A stretch of DNA of 64,000 nucleotides, taken from positions 247,573,741 to 247,637,740 of the forward strand of contig CM041465.1 of NCBI GenBank assembly GCA_023213395.1. The letters are read 5' to 3'. The position numbers were made by a program, and so were the translations under genes. Within the stretch, counting starts at the first letter, position 1; every line of letters starts with the position of its first letter. This DNA is from Cycas panzhihuaensis (Eukaryota; Cycadophyta). The notes under the pieces were generated by a model. It was not told where the DNA came from. It saw only the letters and a list, made by a program, of their open reading frames with translations, and searched no databases. Positions 43,963 to 55,920 of the stretch are shown one piece after another.

Positions 43963-45824
43963 GGGTATAGGGAGTAGTAAGTTGGTTATGAATACCATGC
44001 ATCTTACAAAAATGGAAGAAATCATTTGAGATGTATTCCCCTCCTCCATCTATTCCAAGAATTTCGATTTTATGTCCACTTTCTAACTCAACCTGGCTTT
44101 TGAATTCTTCAAAAATATCAAAGACTTCTAATGTGTTGAAGATAAAGAAACCCCAAGCCTTCTTACTAAAGTCATCTATGAAGGTAAGTAAATACCTAGC
44201 CCCATTAACAAAGTTTGGTGTTATTCTTCCACATATATCACTATGAATTGATTCCAATTTTTCTCGTGCTTTCCAGGTACTTTCTTAAAACTCAGATTTG
44301 TATTGTTTTCCCAATATACAACCTTTGCAAATAGACAAACTAAAGAAAATATCTAGTAATCCATTTACCATATTTAGTTTTTTTAGCATTTTTAATCTAT
44401 TGTTTGCAATATGTCCATACCAAAATGCCATATTTCATTAGTAGAGCTACGAACAACAAGAAACTGTATAGGAAGAGGTTGAACAGTGGAAGATTGAATA
44501 GGAGTAGAGACTAACTTATAAAGATTATCTATCTCTATCCTTTTTGTAATTACAATGCCATTTTGCTTCATATCACAGATGTAACATTTGCCATCTTCAT
44601 AAAAAATGACAGTTTTTTCTTTCTTAGTTGAAATACAGAAAGAAGGTTTTTCCTTAACCCGGGGACAAATAAAACATTACCAATCTTTTTTACTTTCTCA
44701 TTGATCATTACTGCTATGGTTTCTTTGCCTTTTATGCATAGAAGAAAGTTGTCTCCAAGTTTTATCACCTTGCTGGAAAGATATGGATGAAGAGTTTTGA
44801 ACCGGTCCTTTCTTCTTGTCATGTGATTTGAGGCCCCTGAGTCTATCAACCAGTCCTCGTTGTTTCAAACACAAGAGGCTAGAGTAGTAATGAAGGTCGT
44901 TTCTTCTTTCTCTTCTTTCGATCGCTCATTACTGTAGTTACCTTCGACTCACTTTCCTTTGTAGATCTCTAACCAACTTTGCGGTCAGTTGCTAGCAAGA
45001 TGTCTAGGTCTTCCATAATGATAACAGGTTCAAGTATCTATTGATCTATAGTCACTGGCAAGATGTCCTTGTCTTCCACAGAGGTAACAAATTCGAGTAT
45101 TTGTCGGTCTACCTCTTGTATTTGGTAATCTTCCTCTTATAGATCTCCCTCTACATCTTGAGATGCTTTTGGATTGTCCTCTTTCTCCAATACTTAATCT
45201 AGAGACGAAAGCTTCTTCAATCTCAGTTTGTTCTTTATATCTTCTTATTCTTTGTTCTTGCTACAACAAATGTCCACACAGAGTATCAAAGGACATACTC
45301 CCAGCTTGTCCTCTTGTAGTGAGAGTATTGACAGGATTATCAAGTGATTTTGGCAGCTTGTTAAGGGTGAGGTGAACAAGTTTTGTATTGGACACTGTTT
45401 TACCAACAGAAGCCAGGCTATCTTTTATTTCTACAACTTTGGTGATGAATTTTGAGACTGGTTCTCCCTCCTTCAAATGTAGCCGATGTAATTGTTCTCT
45501 CAAGGTAATTATTCTAGCTTTATTTTTTTGACTGTATAAGGAAGATAGGGTCTTCTAGGCTTCTACAGATGAAGACACCTCACTAATGTGAGTAAGTAGG
45601 GAGTCTCCTATAGATAGGGCAATTGTTGCATGAGCATGTCTATCCCTTTTTTCCTAACTTGCAAGCTTGACAGTGTTAGTAGCACCTAGTTTTTCTTCTT
45701 TTCCTATGACAAGGTCCCATGCATTTTTAGCAACTAGAAGGCCCTTCATTTAAATTCTCCAAGCACTATGATTTTGACATGTTAATTTGTTAGAGTTTCC
45801 CAAAGAATAAATAGAGGCCATTTT
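43963..45824 (-). pseudogene. Copia-A gag, protease and integrase N-terminal part
   Basis: From a probable ATG near 45824 (MASIYSLGNSNKL) the gag reads LREQLHRLHLKEGEPVSKFI and SVGKTVSNTKLVHLTLNKLP (45261-45503). Two tandem knuckles follow near 45050-45120 (CYLCGRQGHLASDY, CYHYGRPRHLASN), each lacking the final cysteine. The protease (44568-44849) has an intact MIDSGASNHMT and ends PGLRKNLLSV. The integrase core (43898-44257) has LTFIDDFSKKAW, and the second aspartate region reads GIDGGGEYIS where TDNGGE is usual. Stops separate the pieces. The integrase is cut at TPYT by the PPR element. Confidence 0.87.
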
Positions 45825-46552
45825 GATTAGAGAAAGGGCAAGAGATTATATGAAATTGTTCTGTACTAGGAACAAACCGAAATTGTACAATCATATGATT
45901 ATAGGAAAAAAGTGCAGTGGTATGGTCACCCAAGAAAACTCTTCCAAATTAAAGACCTTTGTAGCACCTTTCCAAATCTACAAATGATTTTTCAATCAGT
46001 CTTGTAGTTTGTCCAAAAGCTAGCTTGAAAGACAAAATGGTTGCTAGGCTTTAAAATGTTTTTTTTGCTCATATCTTAAAAAAATCACAAAAATACCTTG
46101 CAAATCCATACTTGATGGAAAGCTTGCATCATAATGAAGAGGTCAAGACTAAATTCAAGCACTAAAACAAAAACTTTTGACAGAAATCAATAGAGGAAGG
46201 TTCAAATCCACACCCACGTTTTTTGATAGTTCCGTGCCTATAGAAATCGAATTTGAAGATGATGCTTTGGAACAACAGATTCCCCACAGAAGGACACCCA
46301 AGCTGGTAAACTTTTGTTGCAATCCGAGCACTTCAAATTTTGTTCGCACAGGACTGTACAGATTCGAACAAGCAAGCGTACAACAGTCCATGCACCATCT
46401 TTAGGGTTTAAACAATAGAACAAAAAAAATTCATAGGTGATGAAGAGATTTTCTCTTTAAATTTTTGAGTTTTCTCTTCAGGTTTCTCCATAGATCTTAA
46501 TTTTTTAAAACTAGTCTTGCTAGGATGCCCTATCAAACCTACTGTGATACCA
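45825..46552 (-). other. Copia-A leader and primer-binding site
   Basis: An untranslated leader of about 0.7 kb. The PBS on the minus strand, TGGTATCACAG (46542-46552), is adjacent to the 5' LTR. Short ORFs on both strands at 46155-46423 look like chance. Confidence 0.65.
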
Positions 46553-46774
46553 TGCTGAAAACATAATCTGAACAGAAGAGGCCTTTTTCATGAATGATAG
46601 GTGAGAGTCTCTCACACATATAAATGCATCAAGTTTACAAGAGAGATCTAGTACATGTAGGCCAAATGTTGGTTTAAGAACGATGAAGGGTCACCACATG
46701 ACACTTGATTTTAATTAAGAGACCCTAGTGTACTTTATGAATAAAACATAGGATAGAACATTAATATTTCAACA

Positions 46775-47169
46775 CCTCCATTTCATATGTGACCCATCTT
46801 GTAGATGTGTTCTTCTATGAGTTTTTGTAGCACCAATTATGCCCAGAGAGTTGTTCCTGTTTGTCCTAAATGTGGGCATATGTGTATAGCTTCCATATTG
46901 ATGAGAGTGAGTTCTAATTTGGATGGGTGTTTGTTCCTTTTTTGAGGCATATCAGCCTTGATGTAGTCTTGGGCTATGTTTTGTACTGTTGGATTAAAAC
47001 TTGAAATCCTTTTCATGGTACTTATCCTTTCCTTCTAAGTTTGCCCCCCCAGTGTTGGTGTAGTTTTCATTCTAAATATATTTTGAGATGGTTTGTTTCA
47101 TTTTGGCATTCTCCCTTCAAATTTTTCCATCTATTTAGTCCGTGTAAGATCCATTTGTCTTGTGTTCTT
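46775..47169. other. Intron or intergenic sequence, no gene recognised
   Basis: Sequence to the right of the Copia-A target site. No domain is seen before the copia RT fragment begins near 47170. It should be contiguous with the sequence left of 35476 before Copia-A inserted. Confidence 0.45.
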
Positions 47170-47682
47170 TATCAAATGGATGTCAAAAGTGCCTTTCTCA
47201 ACGGTGATTTGACTGAGGAGGTATATTTGGAACAACCTCTTAGGTACATTTTAGATGGTAATGAGCATTTTGTTTATTGCCTTGAAAAGGCCTTGTATGG
47301 TATAAAATAGGCGCCACGTGCTTGGTATTCTAAACTTGATGAGTACTTCTTGAAACATAATTTTCATCGATCCACATTTGACTTGAACTTATAGATCAAG
47401 GTTCAACAGCAACACATCACTCTTATCATATTGTATGTAGATGATCTGATCATTACTGACAATAATGTTGCCATGATAGAAAGTTTTCAAGGGGACTTAA
47501 AGAGAAGTTTTGAGATGATTGATCTTAGACTTGTTCATTACTTTCTCGGCATGGAGGTGTGACAACAACCAGGCAACATTTTCATATTTCAAGCCAAGTA
47601 CACTTGGGACATTTTGCAGCGATTCAGAATGAAGGATTGCAAATCATCACCAATCCCTATGGAGACAGGCACAAAATTATCA
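47170..47682 (+). pseudogene. Copia RT fragment cut by the LTR palindrome
   Basis: Begins QMDVKSAFLNGDLTEEVYLE, with the motif A aspartate intact, then QPLRYI, CLEKALYGIK, PRAWYSKLDEYFLKH, ILYVDDLIITDN (catalytic DD intact), QGDLKRSFEMIDL, HYFLGMEV and KYTWDILQRFRMKDCKSSP, ending METGTKLSYY. Four in-frame stops are present. It stops mid-domain exactly where the palindrome starts; in Copia-C the same region continues YDEEVKLVD. It is therefore a copia RT of the Copia-B/C/D type truncated at both ends. Confidence 0.9.
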
Positions 47683-49158
47683 TATTATCTCTTTTGTCTT
47701 TTGTGCCTTTTTCACGTGTTATGTGAAAAAGTCAACATTGGATGGCTAACACTTGTCAGCATCCTCCTATACTGAGAAAGTAAAGTTTTACTCAGTTTTG
47801 TCTTCTTCTCGTGATCTATGACGTGTTACAATCTTGTACATTTAAACTCCTATATAAGGAGTGATGCTTCCTTTGTATTTCCTGTAGTTTCTAAGTTAGT
47901 GTTATGTTGTAGAAGTTATTTTGGTAGGTTGAGTAGTAGAGTAATTCTCCTCCCTATCCATTGTTATATTGTGTGTCTTATACTTCCTTTGTCATTCTTT
48001 TAATGAGAGTTTCATGTTTGTATGCCCATGATTTTTCCTCTCTGTCTCCTTAATTGATCTTGTTATGCTATTGCATTATTTCATTTTTGGTATTAGAGCA
48101 AGTTGTTGAGGAGCTAAAGAAGGCATCTATTCTCTAGTTTTGGTGACAACCTTCGCATTACGAAGGCAATCCAATAAAAGTCTTATTCAATTTTATAAAT
48201 TATTGCAATTTCAAAAAGCAATTTTTTGAATATTTTTTAATGCTAAAAAAACTTTGTTCTCATGTATTTTTTATAAGAAACTTGCAATAATTGATAATTG
48301 CAAAGTTTACAGAATTTTGCATATGCAAGGACTTCACCATAAAACCAACTGTGAACTTTATCAATATTAAGTTTCACAAAACATTTATCAATCTACTTCA
48401 AAATCTAGCCCTCGACAAGTTTTGAGGGCTTGATTTTGAAGTAGATTGATAAATGTTTTCTGAAATTTAATACTGATAAAACTCACAATTAGTTTTATGG
48501 TGAAGTCCTTGCATATGCAAAATTCTGCAAACTTTGCAATTATTAATTATTACAAGTTTCTTATCAAAAATACGTGAGAACAAAGCTTTCTTAGTATTAA
48601 AAAATTTCAAAAAATTGCTTTTTGAAATTACAACAGTTGATAATATTGAATAAGACTCTCCTTGGATTGCCTTCGTAAGGCGAAGGTTGTCACCAAGACA
48701 AAAGAATCGATACCTTCTTCAACTCCTCGACAACTTGCTTTGATACCAAAATAAAAGAATGTTATAGCATAATAGGATCTATTGAGCAGACAAAGAGGAC
48801 AAATCATGAACATATAAAGATGAAACTCTCCTTAAATGTTTGATAAAACAAGCATAAGATACATGACATAATAATGGATAGGGAGGAGAATTATTCTGCT
48901 GCTTAACCTACCAGAATAGTTTCAGCATCATAACACTAACTTAGAAACTACAGGCAATACAAGGAAGTATCATTCCCTATATAGGAATTTGAATGTACAA
49001 GATTGTGACACATGTGACAGATAAGGAGAAGAAGACAAAACTGAGTAAAACTCTACTTCCTAAGTGTATGAGGATGGTGACAAGTGTTAGCCATTTAAAG
49101 TTGGCTTTTTCACAGAGCACATGTAAAAGTCATAAAAGACAAAAGAAGTAATGTGACA
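47678..49158. repeat. 1.48-kb palindrome made of two inverted LTR-plus-leader copies
   Basis: The left arm (about 47678-48414) and right arm (about 48423-49158) are imperfect reverse complements, with the centre near 48418 (ACAAGTTT). Each arm holds an LTR of about 405 bp (left end ...ATTTCA at 48083), a PBS (TGGTATTAGAGC at 48088-48099; mirrored around 48741-48752 as GCTTTGATACCA) and about 315 bp of leader. The two leaders face each other. The outer right end reads ...AATGTGACA, which inverts to TGTCACATT, a TG start. There is no ORF. The arms differ by scattered substitutions, so the structure is old or its parts diverged before joining. Confidence 0.85.
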
Positions 49159-49521
49159 ATTTAAAAATAAAACAAAAGAGTACTTCAACATAAAGCATAA
49201 AGTGCTAAAATACAAATATACATGGTCAATATTTAATGCTTAGAACATGAAGATTTTAACACTTGCATTTGATTTCATCAAACCTTTTTGTTGGAATATT
49301 AATGCACATTTGTTTTGTCCCACATGCAAGTGGGTCCACTCTCACTATATTGACAAGTATTATAAATATACAACATAGTGTATCATATGATAATCTGTTG
49401 TAAGGATGTTTTGTTAATATAATTTGAGGTACCTTAAGGGTACCGTTCGATCCTGGAGGTGTTTTTGTATCTGTTTGTGAATATCTTATTGCAGGTTTGA
49501 TTTCTAACATGGTATCAGGGC

Positions 49522-50111
49522 TGAGGTCAAAACAAGGCTTGTTCGTGGGAAGGATCTTGTTCGTTGAAAGGATTTGATCATTTGCAGGCCTGTTGAAACA
49601 GATTGTGGGTCAAAGTAATACAGCTCGTAGTTTATCATCCAAGTCCAAGCCACCGTAAAGGGTTTTAAAGTCCCTATTTGTAAATTAAGCCGCCGCGAAG
49701 GGTTTCAATGTGTCGCCAGTAGATTGCCCTGCACCTGAGTTGTCCTGTGTCTCAGTTGTGCCTTTTCTATTCATTGTGAAGCCGTGATCTACAATCAAAG
49801 GTTTTGTTGCCCGTTCTAAGATTTGCACTCGATAAGAACATCAACGTGAATCAACATGTCTGTTCCTGCCCTCAATATTGCTCAATCGTAAGCTGGTGAA
49901 ACACACAGTTGTAGAAAGCTAGTCACAACTGCAGAAGAAACTCAAGGAAGCCTCACAATTTTTTATCGCAGATGTTGCCACAGAAGAATAGAGGCACCAC
50001 AAGAATGATGTATAGTCGGGCTGCACAAAGGTATTTCATTCCATATTTAATCGCCTATTGATACTTCATTCAAACCGTCATAGTTGATGATGAGTATTAA
50101 GTCGCATCTGA

Positions 50112-50184
<73 letters not shown>

Positions 50185-52029
50185 GCCCGAATGATATTGA
50201 TTTGATTCCCGTTGAATTTATCTTTGTGTGAATGTTTGTAAATCACCGATTTACACGTCTGCAAATTCGCCAGCCATGAATGTATTTTAATCGCCATCAC
50301 TGTAGATAATATTGTCGCCTACATGTGTATTGCAACCGTCGATTTTGTTTGATTTTTTCTATCACCTGCAACCACTGGTTTTGATATTAAGACAGTTGTG
50401 AATTTTATTGATATAAATCCTTTGATTTATATAAGGTTACGTTGCCATTGATACTTTATACATTGATGCCGTCGTTTATCAATAGTGAGTCGCGTATCAA
50501 TCATTCACCATTTTTCTGCAAGTTATGTTTTAACGTCGCCCTTCACATTATTATTCATCTCAATCTTATAAATATTTACATTGATATTACTATCATTTAA
50601 GTCGCCCAACTAGTAGCATTGACGTAGTGATGCAGAGTTGCCTCCACTCGACCCTCGAGCCAATCTTATCGGCCTTCATTGCTCCGGTGTATCTCTTCAG
50701 ATGCGGCTTGAACACCAATTACTTGCGATTTGGTGTTCTGATATTCGCGTCTTTGTTGGTGCCGCGTCTCTATTCATTACTTGCGATTTGGTGTTCTGAT
50801 TTTAATATTACATGTAATCGCCCCACTGTTGAATTGTAGTCGTTGCCATTCTTAGCCCTTGATTCTTTGTAAAGTCACCCTATCAATGACATAGTATTCT
50901 ATGTTATTAGTTCGCCTTTGTTAATATAATAATTTAATATCTTAGAGTGCCCCTTTTTTATTGGAACATTATTTTGATTATTGTAAGGTTAGTTTATAAG
51001 AGCCCTTCTATTCCTCTTTGGAATGCCTTTCAACTTTATAATTTTAAAGTTTTAAGGGTCTATTATTGAGATAATTGAGGCTTAAAAGAGAAGTGTCACT
51101 ATGTGTTATTCTTCAATAAAGGGGGTGATGTTGGTATGAGGCGATTATAGGATTTCTTGTATGTGATTTACATGAGAGAATAAGTTGGGTGATAGTGCAA
51201 TATGAGGTGAATGTTTGAGGCTCTCTTGCATATGTTGATCATGGGAGTGTACTTTTGCATTGTGAGACAACATTAAGTCATGTTGATGTGAATGTATTTG
51301 GCACTCTATTGGTGATTTGAGGTGCTTGATGGTGATTGCTTAATGGCAATTTGAGTGCCTTCTTACATGTGTGTGTATGAGAGAGCTATTGTGACGATGA
51401 CATAGTGTGGTGATGAAGCGATGATGCATGTGTTTACATGGATGAGTTGGATGGCATATGGCAACTTAGTGCTCCTTGGAATGTGATTTACGTCAAGGAG
51501 TTTTATGGGCATGATAAGGTAAATTTGAGGACAAGAAAAATGGTGATTTGAGGCAATGAAGTGCTTGTTGCATCTGAGGTTACATGACAAGATTGGGTAT
51601 TTGTTGGGCGTGTTTAAGGCTAAGATCAGGCATGTTTGATGATGTGTTCTTTTAATTGACTAATGGGCAAAGACGGATGAGTTTTGTTGAAGATACCTGA
51701 ATTTCAAGGAAGCAAACTTTGATGGGTGGTGTAGTGGCATGAGTTGTGTTATGGGTAATTGAGTAAAGTGTGATGTGTCTTGGTGATTTAATGACAACAT
51801 GTGGCATGTATGATCATTGTGAAATTTATGAGGTATTGATTTAATGAAGTGAGTGATCTAGATTCTGTGTCTGTTTGGCAATATGAGAAATAGACAAGGT
51901 GATGAAGTTGAAGTCAATTATGTGAGAGGCATGAGACATGAAAATATTTATTGAGATTGATTAATGGGCATGTTACCAATGTGAGTTAAAATTATTGATT
52001 AAAAAAGGGGACGCAGCACACTTACAATC
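49522..52029 (+). other. N2 untranslated leader with AT microsatellite
   Basis: 2.5 kb without a credible ORF. A (TA)n run of about 68 bases lies at 50115-50182. Near 49650-49720 the phrase AAGCC(A/G)CCG(T/C)GAAGGGTTT is repeated. The short ORF reading IYIYIY is microsatellite translation. Confidence 0.6.
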
Positions 52030-53130
52030 ATGGAGGAGAATGATGTGGTCATATATGTCCATGAAACAAATGAATATTACTTAAGGGATTCATTTCTTCT
52101 GATACCTAAGTGTAATGGAGATAACTACTTCTTTTGGACGATTAAAATGAGATGTTTATTCATAGTTAGAGGTTTGTGGAAGCTTGTTACTGATGGATAT
52201 GATATCCCTAAGGATGAAGAAGAAAAAGAAATGCTTGAGAAGAAAGACAAAAAGACATTCATTATGATTCTTATTGCATTTGACAAGGCTGATCTTCCCT
52301 CCACATATCATTTTGTCATTTCTAAGATTCAATGTGCAAGTACTGCTAAGGAAGCGTGGGATTTTTTAAGGGATGTATTTAAACAAACTCCTAAAGAGAT
52401 ACAACGAATGATTGAAAAGACAATTAAGGTCAATGATGGTTATGATACAGGTACAACGAATGAAGAAAATATTATCAACATTGATGAAACAGTATGTCAA
52501 GATGAAGAATGTTTGAATATTGATGAAACTACTATTAAACATATGACCGAATGTATTAATGAGATTACAACTATTGATGAAGACGTTGAAAGTGATGAAT
52601 CGATAAAGGTTTATTTAGATGACACCATGATTTCAAGAGAAATTGAATATGAATTTGATGGTTCTATAGAAGATGAGTCTTGGATTGAATAAAGTCTGAA
52701 TGATGTTCCTTCTTTGAGCATTGATTCAAGTTCAAAGAGTATGCAAGTTGATCAAGGTTTCACTCTAAAGGTTGAAGAAATCATTGTTGTACATAGTGAT
52801 CAAGAACTTATATAGGATAATGATGACAAGCAAGTTGTATTTGAAGATGGTTACTTACAGGATCTACATCAAAATTAGACTAGACTAGCCACAATGAAGA
52901 ATCAGGATTTGCACTTGCTAGAGTTGCTACATCAACATCATCATTATAGGATTGAAGACAGAAATCAAGCTGAGGACATCATCCTACAAAGGCATCAGTA
53001 TAGAATTGAAGACGAAAATCAAGATAAAGACATCATTTTATAGCAAAGATATCACTACAAGATTGAAGACAAGGATCAAGCTGAAGACATCATCTTCAAG
53101 ACATTTCCAAGGACAAGGCGTTACAAATAC
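52030..53130 (+). pseudogene. N2 gag with acidic, internally repeated tail
   Basis: The open frame 52030-52692 (220 codons) starts MEENDVVIYVHETNEYYLRD. It reads IPKCNGDNYFFWTIKMRCLF, AFDKADLPSTYHFVISKIQC and KEAWDFLRDVFKQTP, the UBN2-type copia gag. An acidic tail rich in D, E and I follows (NIDETVCQDEE..., ISREIEYEFDG). After a stop at 52690 the same frame continues SLNDVPSLSIDSSSK to three tandem repeats of about 17 residues, H.YRIEDxNQAEDIIxQR (52935-53098). No CCHC knuckle is present. One stop lies at 52690 and a few lie later, so a shorter Gag may still be produced. Confidence 0.8.
52935..53098 (+). repeat. Three 51-57-bp coding tandem repeats in N2 gag tail
   Basis: Each unit contains ATTGAAGACRRRRATCAAG followed by CTGARGACATCATC or AAAGACATCATT. 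The spacing preserves reading frame, so the repeats grew as protein-coding units. Confidence 0.75.
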
Positions 53131-53381
53131 AAATGACCCAAATGTGCATTAAGGGGGAGTGTTGGAATATTAATGCACATTTGTTTTGTCCCACGTGCAA
53201 GTAGATCCCACTCTTACTATATTGATAGGTATTATAAATACACAACATAGTGTATCATATGATAATCTATTGTAAGGATGTTTTGTTAATACAATTTGAG
53301 GTACCTTAAGGGTACTGTTCGATCCTGTAGGTGTTTTTGTATCTGTTTGTGAATATCTTATTGCAAGTTTGATTTCTAACA

Positions 53382-55090
53382 CTTTTGCTCTAAGAGGAGA
53401 AATAGAAGAGGTCATCGCTCTCAATAAAACAAATGAAGCTCATTCGTCTATCAACATCCCACATGTTAGCATGCGATGGAGATAAATGCCCTTCATTGGC
53501 CTATTTTGAACACGGCTTAGAAGACGAATGCTTAAAGGCATGAGTCCACCAATCTCATTCGGTAATGAAATTCGGGTAGAGACTAAATAGACCCACCTTT
53601 TCAGCACATAAGAGACACTATCCCTGAGAGAAATTGAGAAAGGCAAATAACAAACCTAATGATGTATCTATAATGCGATTTTGATTTAATGAAAACAACA
53701 GAGAACTAGCTTAAAATAGAGTATATGTTAGCCTCACGCATTTGAGGACTTGTAACAAGTGTGAATCTCCACTTTGTTCGGCTTTTGCTTAGGTCTGCAC
53801 CAAAGACAAATAGACATGCAATGCAATGCAATAAAATGAAGTGTTCTTTAATTCATTTTCCTTTTGTTTTATTTATAAGGTTTTCACTTTTAGAAGAAAA
53901 GAATAAAATTAACTACATGCGATGTGTAAGGAGAAGTAAGCAACGATGACAATCAATGAAAGAAATGGCTCCTTTCATCTTTTTCTTTTAAAAAAAACAC
54001 TACTAAATTGAAGACAGAATTTAAGCTCCTTGTTTTTTCAAATTGAAGCTACAAAGCGATGTTTTGAGAGGAATATATGGGGTTAACTCCTGCATAATTT
54101 CATAAACTTTTAGCAATGCAAAACTTTTCAATGGCCACTTTACCAAATAACTTAAAAACAAGTTAATTTCATGCATATAATTCACAGATTTTCTAAGAAA
54201 AACTTGGTAATATTTTTGCTTGTTGGATTAAATTATGATGAAAAAAATTATTACAAATAACTCAATGTGCATGAAAATGAATTTAAAACACAACTTTTAG
54301 TTCATACCTCTTGAAAGATTTATGGTGAAAATTGGGCAACACTTCGACTGTGCAACAAACACTAATCTTTTGGTGGGAGAAGTTGGAGAAAAGGAAGGGT
54401 TTTCGATTCAATCCAAAATGCCTTCAACCTATATAAAACAAGCGATAACGCTTCTCCACTTGTCAGATTAGTTACATACAATAAAATCTTAAAATTTAAT
54501 CATTAAATATGATATCGATTTGAAATGAAAGAAACATTTTGACGAGATGGTGTAAAAAGAGCCTCATAAATGGCAATGTTGCTATTGGTATCTCAGCTAA
54601 AAGGATCATACTGGGTCTTTACTCTCTGTGAAAGGCACTCACACGGTAGGAAAGTGAAATATGAAAAGAAAATAATAGAAACTAAGTGAAAATAAAGTTT
54701 AAAACAACTAAAAACTAAAACAAAAGCAAATAACAATTTGAAAAGAGTGGAGATTGTCAACAGTGTGGGAGGTGTTGCCTCAATTTTTGATGATGGAGAG
54801 ACGTCAATGTTGTGCAGTTCCAACGAAAGAGATCTCCGACAACTATTAGCCTTCAATCTCCAAGCCAAAGGAAAGACAACAAGTAAATATAGAAACAAAT
54901 GGAAGCTATGGAAATTTCAATAGCATTTTGATAACATAACAATGCAAATTTTGACCTCCCTTTTGTTGCAGTTATAATTGACACCCATGCATCCATTAGA
55001 GGGAATGCATGACAAATAACAGAGAAAACAATGGGTATTTTATAGGGCTACCATTCGATGCATTGAGCAGGGAATGGACGAAGCTTGATT
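53382..55090. other. No recognisable gene
   Basis: AT-rich sequence between N2 and the Gypsy-4 upstream region. Minus-strand 53440-53646 contains LPNEIGGL, reminiscent of leucine-rich repeats of plant NLR proteins, but too short to call. The rest shows only chance ORFs. Confidence 0.45.
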
Positions 55091-55700
55091 AAGGCAGAAC
55101 ACAGTGCATTCCATTACAGGAACGCATGCTATATGCAGGGATGGATGAGGAATGCAAGAACGCACCGAATGGAAGAAGGAATGGTTTCGGCCCAGCAGAG
55201 GAACGGTGGACAGAACACGAGACACGTGGACAACTATACAGATTAGAAAATGTATTAAGAGCCTAATGAAGCATGGTTAAGCGCTGAACATGTATCCATT
55301 CCGGAAAAGGAATGGTTGCGACTGTAGACGCAACCATTCCGAAACAGGAATGCATAGTGTATTTGAGCACATCCAATTGTGGGAATGGATGTGAGAGTCG
55401 AGTAGTGTAATTCAACAGTTCTTGATTTGGTACGGTTGACCAGTCAAGATCGAATGGACCCCAGAACAATGTACTTTTGAATATTGTCTAATATAATACA
55501 AAGAGTTACGTGGAAAGAATGTGTACTTATTATGGAATGCATGTAGAATGTATGTGCATTGTGGACTTACGTGGATGGTTAATTAAAGAATATGTATGTT
55601 GACCAATTGCACACACCCTAGATTACAGTGGAAACCCTTGACAAGTAAGAATTTGCAGTAGGAGTAGCTTTATAAGTCAACATTGGTTCCGTTGCCTAAG
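55091..55700 (+). promoter_or_regulatory. Gypsy-4 upstream (LTR/U3-like) region with ATTCC-N6-GGAAT palindromes
   Basis: 16-base palindromic units ATTCC-N6-GGAAT occur at 55300-55315 (seven-base arms CCATTCC/GGAATGG when extended to 55296) and 55336-55351, with a variant at 55108-55123. A TATA-like TATAAG lies at 55671-55676, about 250 bases before the gag ORF. LTR boundaries and PBS could not be fixed: TGGTTCCGTTGCC at 55685 is a weak PBS candidate. Confidence 0.5.
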
Positions 55701-55920
55701 TCCACTAAGCGGAGGGAAGAGAAATCAGAAAATCCATGTGCAAAAAACAAGTCACCCTGGCTGTCACAGTGATGGTAGGCTCTAACTAAGCCTAGACAGC
55801 TAGGGGGACCTTCCAATGCCACCTAAATGACCTTCAAAGACGGAAGAGTCACAAGCAAAACCTCTGGAAATAACAGAATCAAGCAGACAAAGAGCCCTAA
55901 GATGGTCCTGAGAAAAGAAA

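Larger units (their letters stand above)
35476..46774 (-). mobile_element. Copia-A: complete Ty1/copia element with two nested insertions
   Basis: It is bounded by 222-bp LTRs at 35476-35697 and 46553-46774 (shared GATAGGTGAGAGTCTCTCAC, AAGAGACCCTAGT and TTAATATTTCAACA). Flanks are CCTCT (35471-35475) and CCTCC (46775-46779), a target-site duplication with one mismatch. The PBS is at 46542-46552. Removing N1 (37283-40957) and the PPR element (41600-43962) plus one TSD copy each leaves about 5.25 kb, a typical copia length. It lies antisense in the ISA3 intron downstream of the last visible exon. Confidence 0.9.
49289..53381 (+). mobile_element. N2: complete gag-only (TR-GAG-like) LTR element
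   Basis: LTRs of 221 and 222 bp (49289-49509, 53160-53381) share TGTTGGAATATTAATGCAC and ...TTTGATTTCTAACA. The PBS TGGTATCAGGGC (49510-49521) and PPT TTAAGGGGGAG (53149-53159) are adjacent. Both flanks are CTTTT (49284-49288, 53382-53386), a perfect TSD. The interior codes only for gag; there is no protease, integrase or RT. Such elements need pol in trans. Its gag tail and PPT (GTGCATTAAGGGGGAGTGTT) match N1, so the two form one family. Confidence 0.93.

Noticed and set aside
50112-50300. ORF ending in an IY dipeptide run
   Set aside because: It is a translation of the TA microsatellite.
53440-53646. Leucine-rich-repeat (NLR-like) gene fragment, minus strand
   Set aside because: Only one LPNEIGGL motif and no further repeat or NB-ARC/TIR motif. 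Too short to support a call.
54588-54599. Primer-binding site TGGTATCTCAGC
   Set aside because: Two mismatches to the initiator-Met PBS and no LTR end precedes it.
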